Shown here piece by piece: positions 14,017 through 20,258 of a DNA stretch of 20,258 nt. The DNA comes from a virus, in IMG/VR virus record IMGVR_UViG_3300028548_005277, positions 1 to 20,258 of that record. One strand, written 5' to 3'. The position numbers and the translations under genes were made by a program. Position 1 is the stretch's first letter. Each line of letters opens with the position of its first letter. The notes under the pieces are model-generated. The model was given only the letters and a program-made list of their open reading frames with translations. It made no database searches and was not told the DNA's origin.

Positions 14017-16452
14017 TTATGTTGCCAATGCTATTGCCCTAAAATTTTTGATTCTAGGAGGTGATGCTGAATTAGTTGTTTGCATAACAATTTTAATTGA
14101 GAATGCAATAAACGGATCCAACTCTTGACCAAGACCATCATCAGTAACACCAGCAGTATATAGATGTTCACGAAAATCATTTATGCTTCTTGATGCACCT
14201 ACAGCTAAATCAGGACTGCCATCAGTGTTAAAATATCTCCAACCCAATTCTTTAAAATTAGAATCATCATCTTCTCTCAATATTTTGTAAAGAAGTTTAA
14301 TTTCTCCATTTGAATCTTTATTTCCATCAAAAAATACTTTCAGTGCAGTTGCTCTTTGTGCAAGATTAACTTGTTTTATTATATATACTGCTTCGTTATT
14401 ATCACCAAAAGATTCTGTAGAATCATTATATTCGCTTGTTGGATATACATCAGATGATGAATCAATGTTATTAACTCTGTTTCCAACAGCAATCATTGAC
14501 ATTCTTTCACTATCAATGAAAGGAGATATATTTGATGATTGTGATGTTAATGTTAAATCTAATGCTAAAGATTTTTCAGAAGACATTTCATTATCTTGGT
14601 TAATATCAGAAGCTACCAAATATGGAACATCATAATAAACATTTTCATTTAATGGTATATTGAGAGAATTTGAAACCGTAGTCTTTGTAAACGAAGTCTG
14701 TGCACCACTTGGACTTGTTGCTGTTGATGGTCTTTTCTTTGCAACAATAGTTGTGCCGGGAAGTTCAATCCCATTAATTTGAGATTTACCAAGTTCATAT
14801 AAAATATTTTCTGTGGCAGTTATAGAATTTCCACCATTTTGTGCATGAGTAGTTCCAGTGCTATCGATAACAGCACTACTTGTTACTGTGATAGTATAAC
14901 TATCAATTCCAATATTGCCGATTGATGTATGAGTTGTATTAATTTCTGTAAATGGAATTTTGTGTAACATATACAATTCAACCGTAGCACCTGCGGCATG
15001 AGATACAGCAGTAGTTGAGTTTGTACCTCTAGTTGCACCACTAATAGTATTTGTACTAATTGAAGTATAGGTTATGATTTCATCATCAATTTTTATATAA
15101 TATACGTTAGATGTATCTCTAGAGAATTTTCCTGAAGTATCATCAAAATTTGTACCAGAAGCCAAAACAATAGTAGTGTCATCCACATCTATTGCTGTCG
15201 ATAATGTTGTGCTTGCACCAGACTTTACACCATCAATAGTTACATTATTAGTTGTAACATACATTTGATGGTCGCGATGTCGCACTTGAATCACAGCACT
15301 ACCATCTAAGAAAATCAAAGGATGTTTTGACAAAGATTTAGTTGGGTTACTAGCATTCACCAAAGGAATTGTACCAGTCAATGGACTAAACTCTGCTCTA
15401 TACAAATTGAATTTCAAATCTTCAGTTAATGAAGGTGCCCAAGTTCTATTGTTATGTCCTTTAAACAAAACACCCATCGCTGGTTGTTTTGAAACTGTTC
15501 TTTCTGAAAACAAAACATTTGTTGCAGATGTAGAAGTGCCACCAGTTTGTGCTTGTGCTAATGTAGATTGGATTTCTGTTTCTCCCAACCTTGCAATCCA
15601 CACTTTGTATGTTGGAACATTAGCAATTACGACAATACAATATTCAAGGTTTGCTTGAAGATAAACTAGAGAATTAAATTTAAAATTTGTGGCTACTTGT
15701 GCAGTTACATCTATTGTAACATCAACAGGATCTTTAACCACTCTACTAAATGGCACAACTCGTGCTCCGGGAAATCCATTACTAACTTCTCTAATTTCTA
15801 CAGTAACAGGAAGAGTGTCATCTTTTGATTCAAAGAAAAGATCGCAACTTGTTAAAAATATTCCCCCAACTTTATCAATTAAGAAAGTTTGTGCTAATGG
15901 ATCGTCGCCGTCCGCATCACTGGGTGAGTCATCGAGGCCTTCACTGCTTAGAGAGCTGCTTTGTGAAACAGATGTTCTTCTTATTTCTGCGTTTCTAGTA
16001 GCAATAATAGTTTCTTGTTCAGTCCGAAGAACACCAACTGCTTGATAATTTGATTCTCCAGCAGTAATAGGATCAACAGAAGTTATATTTGTTGGGCTTG
16101 AAGTTAATCGAAAAGAAATTTCACCAGTTCTAAATTTAGGATTGCCTTTAATTTTAGGATCAGGTATACTAAAAACACCTTTGATTCTACCACTGGCACT
16201 AGTTACGAGAGCATCACCATTTATCAAACTTGCATCGTTTGCCGAAAATCCAGCTAAAGGTTTTGTATGTTCAGCAACCCCCGTTACATCAAAGAACGGA
16301 TAAACTTGTGTGTTAGGAAGAAAATCAAATCCTTCAAAATTGATATTACTTGCTCTAACAAAAGGAATCATTGCTGTTGACAATACTTTTGTTCCTATAG
16401 TTTCTGAATCAATTTTTTCAACGACACCTGTTATGATACGTGGACGTGCCAT
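14017..16452 (-). CDS. Structural (baseplate/tail) protein, C-terminal half of the DUF4815-type architecture (811 aa)
   Basis: The start at 16452 has AAAGGAG. The N-terminal stretch STAMIPFVRASNINFEGFDFLPNTQVYPFFD (residues 25-55) corresponds to the IPFxR...F...G..PNT.VY.FFD motif that in many marine phages lies inside one very long DUF4815 protein. A Ser/Asp-rich acidic linker (165-184) precedes DPLAQTFLID (184-193), the GIFLTSCDLFF strand and VTVEIREVSNGFPG, another hallmark of that family. Residues 411-496 form an inserted beta module with IKIDDEIITYTSIS, SGATRG and AVSHAAG, a unit often found in phage tail proteins. The C-terminal third (about 600-811) has VYPTSEYND and LKVFFDGNKDSNGEIKLLYKIL followed by a carbohydrate-module-like fold. 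It should be a baseplate or tail-periphery component, acting with the upstream protein. Exact T4 equivalence (gp10-like by gene order) is inferred. Confidence 0.8.
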   Translation of the reverse strand: MARPRIITGVVEKIDSETIGTKVLSTAMIPFVRASNINFEGFDFLPNTQVYPFFDVTGVAEHTKPLAGFSANDASLINGDALVTSASGRIKGVFSIPDPKIKGNPKFRTGEISFRLTSSPTNITSVDPITAGESNYQAVGVLRTEQETIIATRNAEIRRTSVSQSSSLSSEGLDDSPSDADGDDPLAQTFLIDKVGGIFLTSCDLFFESKDDTLPVTVEIREVSNGFPGARVVPFSRVVKDPVDVTIDVTAQVATNFKFNSLVYLQANLEYCIVVIANVPTYKVWIARLGETEIQSTLAQAQTGGTSTSATNVLFSERTVSKQPAMGVLFKGHNNRTWAPSLTEDLKFNLYRAEFSPLTGTIPLVNASNPTKSLSKHPLIFLDGSAVIQVRHRDHQMYVTTNNVTIDGVKSGASTTLSTAIDVDDTTIVLASGTNFDDTSGKFSRDTSNVYYIKIDDEIITYTSISTNTISGATRGTNSTTAVSHAAGATVELYMLHKIPFTEINTTHTSIGNIGIDSYTITVTSSAVIDSTGTTHAQNGGNSITATENILYELGKSQINGIELPGTTIVAKKRPSTATSPSGAQTSFTKTTVSNSLNIPLNENVYYDVPYLVASDINQDNEMSSEKSLALDLTLTSQSSNISPFIDSERMSMIAVGNRVNNIDSSSDVYPTSEYNDSTESFGDNNEAVYIIKQVNLAQRATALKVFFDGNKDSNGEIKLLYKILREDDDSNFKELGWRYFNTDGSPDLAVGASRSINDFREHLYTAGVTDDGLGQELDPFIAFSIKIVMQTTNSASPPRIKNFRAIALAT

Positions 16453-16483
16453 TTATATTCTCCTTTTATTAATTTTATACAAA

Positions 16484-19400
16484 CTATTCAAACTCGCCTT
16501 GGCCGGATCCTGCTGTGCCGGGCCCGAACGAGGCGCCGCCATCGTCCATGCCACCAGTCATACCATGGCTAGCGTTTTGGTCACCGTCCGAGATCACGTC
16601 ATGCTCATCACCTTCATCAATGAACATGGCAACACCACCACCAGAGAACGAGGTAATTCCTTCGTCTGCGTCAGTGCCGCCACTCCATTGGTCTTCCCAA
16701 GAATTCCAAATCGTTCCTATAGAATTTCTAACGCCTGCGGCAACTGTATTATAATTACCTTCCACATTAATAATCAGAGCAGGAGCAATTTCAGTTTCAA
16801 ACCAATCATCGCCAGAAGGTGTTAATTCAATTTGACCAGTCCAGTTTGAAAGCAAAACAGGCGTAACTCTTTCTGTTCTTGTAGCATATGGTTGTTGGTG
16901 TGATATAATTTCTGTATAAGGAAGTGTAAATACATCTCCTGTTTTTTGATAATTATTATTAGTTCTTGCAGAATCAGTTGCAGCAAATTCTTCTAACTTA
17001 ACATTTTTAAGTGCTGTAGAAGGTCTAAGCTCATTATTTCTTTGGTCAATAGATATGCTATAATCACGATGAGTAACATCACCAAGACGGTGGCCTTGAA
17101 AAGCATCAACCACAAAACCAGATTTAAATCTGTTAAGACCGTTTGAATCTTGAATTTCAAAACTTTCTGCATCACTTTCTAAAAGAGAAAGATGTGTATA
17201 ATATTCAAGATTACTAATACGATTTTTAAGTTTACCAATATCTTTCATAGTAAACCGCTGATTCTTTTCTCTGCGAATAGGCACACTGTTTGGAGTGTAT
17301 GTAAAAGCAGGAATAACCAAACTACCGAGTTTCATTGAATTTGCGGGTTGTTCTGGAAATTCAGGGATTTCATCAGACTGTCCTTCAATAACTTCTATCA
17401 CACCATCAGAACCCATTACAATGATTGCTTTTTTAGATAAATAATATTCTAAATCTGCTTGTGCTAAAGAATTCGGTTTAGGACAATGACTTGCAGATGA
17501 ACCAGCTCCATCATATTGACGATGGAAAAAATCAAAAGAAGAAGCAGTGATTTCATCCACAGTTGTATGGTCTGTTCCTGCACCAGCAATGTTTTCTACT
17601 GTAGGTCTAAAATCAAATCCATTAGATAAAGGAATGCCTCTATATCTAGAAACATCCACATAATCCATTCTACCTGCAATACCGCTATACGAATCCACTG
17701 TGAATACATCACCAGCACCATGCTCAAGATAATCATAAATTACAAGTAATCTTTTTGTTGGAGCTGGAGCACCGCGTTTTCTTTCTATTCTAGCAATGTC
17801 ATAAAAATTATCTCTTTGTCCATTATCAAAAAGAAAATTACCTGAAATTACTAGATCACCATCAGTGAAAGCACTTACTAATGCAGTTGCACCAGATGAT
17901 ACGCCTGTGATTGTATCAGAAGTTGTAAAAGATTTTGATAATTTTGTTGACACATAACTCATTGGTGTTGTGGTGTTAATAACTCTTCCAGTTGCACCAC
18001 TAGAGCTGCCTGTGATTTTTTCACCTCTTGTAAACGAACCATTCGGAGTTGACAAAGAAAGTGTTGGGGCAACAGCATCAGTCGAAGCAGCTGTTGCTTC
18101 ATAAACAGCAGATACAGCAAATACATCTGCACGACCCAATGATATTAATCTATCATCAGGTCTTGTTCCAAATGGATCTGTTGCACCAGTGTCTACTTTG
18201 AGTTGTTTCATCAACTTTGTTGTTTTGGTTTTTGGACTTACATCAGTTTTTAACAGAGTTGCCATAACCTTAAGCTTTACACTAGCGCCAAAACCAGTTA
18301 GGTTAGTAATTGTTACTGCGGCAGTTCCTCCACCAGAAAATCCAGTTGATGCACTAATAATATCACCCTGTTGAATTCCACTCAGAACAGAGATAGTGTA
18401 ATCTGATTCGCTATGTGCCAAGAATGTTTCACCACCACCACTAGCACCTAATGTTAATACACCGGCCGAGCTTGTGGTAACAACAAATTGTCTACGGAAA
18501 GTATATTGTGTATCAGATACACCATCATTTGATGCAGTCAATAAAGTTTTAACTGGAGTTTTTGGTAAAATATAAATGTTTGTATTTTTTTCTGGTTCTA
18601 AAAGTTTAGCAACACTTTTTATTGAACCAGTTCCAGCAGATGATCTGGGATGTAATGATAATCTTCCACCGTTTTCTAGCAGAACACTTTCATTTTCATT
18701 GCCGCCGCCAACTTGGACCAAAGAAGATGAAGAAGACGAAATTGAAACAAATTGAACATCAGCAGTAAAATCTTGTCCACTATCTGCACTAGTATCTTCT
18801 TGATGTACAGACCGAGTATTTTCAAAATTAAATGGTGTAATCTCAACAGCTGTGATATCATCATTACCAGAAGTTTCAATCAAATTTCCAGTTTCAGATG
18901 AATTTGACAATGCTAAAGTTTCACCAGACGAAAAAGTTCCTGTAACATTTGTAAGAAGCAAAGTAGTGCCAGATGTACCCGAACCAAACACAAAACCAGT
19001 TGCACCACTAGTACTACCCACTATTCGTTGACCGCCATTACTTGCAGCAGACAAAATAGTTGGACTGGGTGTACCACTTAATATAATTCGTGTAAACATA
19101 CGAATATCAAAAAGATACAATCTATATGTTGCAGCTTGTTCTCCGGCGGTTCCCGAATCATATTGGTATGTTCTTGCACGAGCAACACCCATATGTACTC
19201 CTACAGCTGTACCTCTTGTTGCTATATTTGTATCATACAAATCAAGTTGTTTATAAACAGTTGTTTCACCAGAAATACTTGAAACATCTGGTGTTCCATA
19301 TAGATTAGTAACTTTGATATAGTTGCCCAAATCAATTGGTGAAGCTGCTGAATTAAATGTTCTAAAATCTCTACTTTTGTTAACATCAATAATACTTGGT

Positions 19401-20258
19401 GCAATTTTATCTATTTCATATCCTTTGACATATGCTTTGCCAGGAGATACTTGAAGAGCCAATAAATCGTCAGATGCTTTATTACCACTTCTTGTTTTGA
19501 CACCAGAAGCATATACACCGTCAAAATCAGTTTCTCTTATACTAACATCAACAGATTCTTTCATTTCAAATGTAAAAGGTCTTACAGTATAATTGCCAGA
19601 TTCATCAAATGTTCTGCGAGCAAGAGTTTGTTCAAGAATCGAATATTCAGTTTCACGGGCATACTTTTGAACAATACCATCTTCTACTTTAATTAGTTCA
19701 ATGAAATCTTTATCATTTGTAGAATTTAATTCTTTAGATATCAAGGTAAGAGTTAATTGTAATCTATGTGCACCTTTGGCAGCAAAATTAGAAGTACCAG
19801 TTGCATTATCTAATAAACTTAAATCTGATTCTGGAGTAATAATAGTTTCATTAATCTGCAAACCTATTTTTGCATTTGCGTTATTATTATATTTTTCTAC
19901 AACAATAGTTTGATCTGCAACTTCAACAAAATGTCCTCGAATAAAATAAATTCCGTTTGATATTTTTACTAAAACAGATTTACCAGTAACAGGTGTGTTT
20001 ATTGAAGCATTTGCTGTGGTCGTTGTTCTTATAGTTTCTGTTGCCGCGGTTGTCAAAGAAGCAACATTTGCCGAATATGCTGTTGTGCCATGTTGCACTG
20101 AAATGTCTGCACTTAAATTTTCACCAATAACGAAACTGTCAAAACCTGCCGCATCCAATTTACTACGAGAAATCGTGGTTACATCTTCTGTAAAAGTTCC
20201 TGCCTCAGTTCCAGAAAGATTGCTAGATGTGTATACACCAAAAAGTGTAGCAGGGTCA
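16484..20258 (-). CDS. DUF4815-type baseplate/tail structural protein, 5' end outside window (at least 1257 aa)
   Basis: A TTG start at 20158 is possible, but the same frame is open to the right edge and encodes DPATLFGVYTSSNLSG...SRSKLD without a stop. The gene is therefore 5'-truncated by the window. Family landmarks are SPGKAYVKGYEI (near 19440) and LDNGQRDNFYDIARIERKRG with YDYLEHGAGD and FTVDSYSGI (17690-17840). Further on are DFRPTVEN (near 17600), MKDIGKLKNRISNLEYYTHLSLLE and NGLNRFKSGFVVD (17110-17255), TLPYTEIISHQQPYATRTERV and WTGQIELTP (16810-16935), and GTIWNSWEDQWSG (near 16690). Three SGAT modules (GSTSGATG, GSSSGATG, GVSSGATA) occur in the first two thirds. The C-terminal 50 residues are acidic and Gly/Met-rich, encoded by unusually G+C-rich DNA. 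The role is a large baseplate or tail structural protein, gp10-like by position. No enzyme motif was found. Confidence 0.85.
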   Translation of the reverse strand, partial: DPATLFGVYTSSNLSGTEAGTFTEDVTTISRSKLDAAGFDSFVIGENLSADISVQHGTTAYSANVASLTTAATETIRTTTTANASINTPVTGKSVLVKISNGIYFIRGHFVEVADQTIVVEKYNNNANAKIGLQINETIITPESDLSLLDNATGTSNFAAKGAHRLQLTLTLISKELNSTNDKDFIELIKVEDGIVQKYARETEYSILEQTLARRTFDESGNYTVRPFTFEMKESVDVSIRETDFDGVYASGVKTRSGNKASDDLLALQVSPGKAYVKGYEIDKIAPSIIDVNKSRDFRTFNSAASPIDLGNYIKVTNLYGTPDVSSISGETTVYKQLDLYDTNIATRGTAVGVHMGVARARTYQYDSGTAGEQAATYRLYLFDIRMFTRIILSGTPSPTILSAASNGGQRIVGSTSGATGFVFGSGTSGTTLLLTNVTGTFSSGETLALSNSSETGNLIETSGNDDITAVEITPFNFENTRSVHQEDTSADSGQDFTADVQFVSISSSSSSLVQVGGGNENESVLLENGGRLSLHPRSSAGTGSIKSVAKLLEPEKNTNIYILPKTPVKTLLTASNDGVSDTQYTFRRQFVVTTSSAGVLTLGASGGGETFLAHSESDYTISVLSGIQQGDIISASTGFSGGGTAAVTITNLTGFGASVKLKVMATLLKTDVSPKTKTTKLMKQLKVDTGATDPFGTRPDDRLISLGRADVFAVSAVYEATAASTDAVAPTLSLSTPNGSFTRGEKITGSSSGATGRVINTTTPMSYVSTKLSKSFTTSDTITGVSSGATALVSAFTDGDLVISGNFLFDNGQRDNFYDIARIERKRGAPAPTKRLLVIYDYLEHGAGDVFTVDSYSGIAGRMDYVDVSRYRGIPLSNGFDFRPTVENIAGAGTDHTTVDEITASSFDFFHRQYDGAGSSASHCPKPNSLAQADLEYYLSKKAIIVMGSDGVIEVIEGQSDEIPEFPEQPANSMKLGSLVIPAFTYTPNSVPIRREKNQRFTMKDIGKLKNRISNLEYYTHLSLLESDAESFEIQDSNGLNRFKSGFVVDAFQGHRLGDVTHRDYSISIDQRNNELRPSTALKNVKLEEFAATDSARTNNNYQKTGDVFTLPYTEIISHQQPYATRTERVTPVLLSNWTGQIELTPSGDDWFETEIAPALIINVEGNYNTVAAGVRNSIGTIWNSWEDQWSGGTDADEGITSFSGGGVAMFIDEGDEHDVISDGDQNASHGMTGGMDDGGASFGPGTAGSGQGEFE
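16494..16680. other. Local G+C-rich island at the 3' end of the DUF4815 gene
   Basis: Counting bases gives 43 of 60 G+C in 16501-16560, and 30/60 and 33/60 in the next two 60-base lines. Typical lines elsewhere are 20-40%. The stretch encodes the acidic, glycine-rich C-terminal tail and includes the palindromes CGGGCCCG and GGCGCC. It looks like an acquired or differently evolving linker segment. Confidence 0.8.

Noticed and set aside
16494-16560. Palindromes in the G+C-rich island as a transcription terminator
   Set aside because: The palindromes are short, inside coding sequence, and not followed by a T-run on the minus strand.
16310-16825. Plus-strand open frame spanning the junction of the two large structural genes
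   Set aside because: It overlaps conserved coding sequence and a ribosome site of the opposite strand, and its product has no recognisable features. It stays open partly because of the G+C-rich tail region.
20156-20158. TTG at 20158 as the true start of the large structural gene
   Set aside because: The frame continues upstream without a stop to the window edge and encodes plausible family sequence, so the TTG is internal.

Overview
The window is part of the late, virion-structural region of a T4-like (Straboviridae/Kyanoviridae-type) marine myovirus. Three things support this. The neck proteins gp13 and gp14 are recognisable. There is a DUF4815-type baseplate/tail protein of the kind found in cyanophages and pelagiphages. 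The base composition is A+T-rich and a perfect T4-type late promoter box (TATAAATA) precedes gp13. Every supported gene lies on the minus strand, so the reading order is from high to low coordinates. No tRNA, rRNA, CRISPR array, insertion sequence or photosynthesis gene is visible. The host cannot be fixed from this window; a marine bacterium such as Pelagibacter-like cells or a cyanobacterium is likely.

Layout in order of transcription. (1) 20258-11579, tail/baseplate and fibre block: a very large DUF4815-type structural protein (5' end outside the window), an 811-aa second half of that architecture, a 76-aa coiled-coil protein, an S74 self-cleaving fibre protein with head-type repeats, a DUF7936 protein and a 314-aa structural protein, followed by a 159-aa conserved hypothetical (11551-11072). 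(2) 11056-5687, a tightly packed seven-gene enzyme cassette: GT-A glycosyltransferase, SAM methyltransferase-like protein, Asp/Asn beta-hydroxylase-like 2-oxoglutarate oxygenase, an unrecognised 449-aa protein, a second 2OG oxygenase, a second glycosyltransferase and a GNAT acetyltransferase. Most of its junctions overlap (ATGA, TAATG), so the products are probably made together. (3) 5663-2878, neck module behind a late promoter: gp13 followed by two tandem, diverged copies of gp14. (4) 2833-1, two tandem paralogous repeat-rich fibre proteins. The second starts at 699 and runs off the left edge.

The order DUF4815/gp10-like, fibre, gp13, gp14 matches T4 (10-11-12-wac-13-14). The enzyme cassette sits in the fibre-to-neck interval, and the two fibre genes directly follow gp14. 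The most interesting reading is that the cassette modifies either virion/fibre protein (hydroxylation followed by glycosylation or acetylation) or a host surface glycan or small molecule. The sequence does not decide between these.

Other points for a second look: the duplicated gp14 with an 80-bp perfectly identical block, the fission of the DUF4815 architecture into two genes, short G+C-rich islands encoding acidic linkers, and the repeat arrays in the fibre genes. Three starts are corrected here: the large structural gene continues upstream to the window edge, and the second glycosyltransferase and the GNAT gene start internally to their longest open frames.
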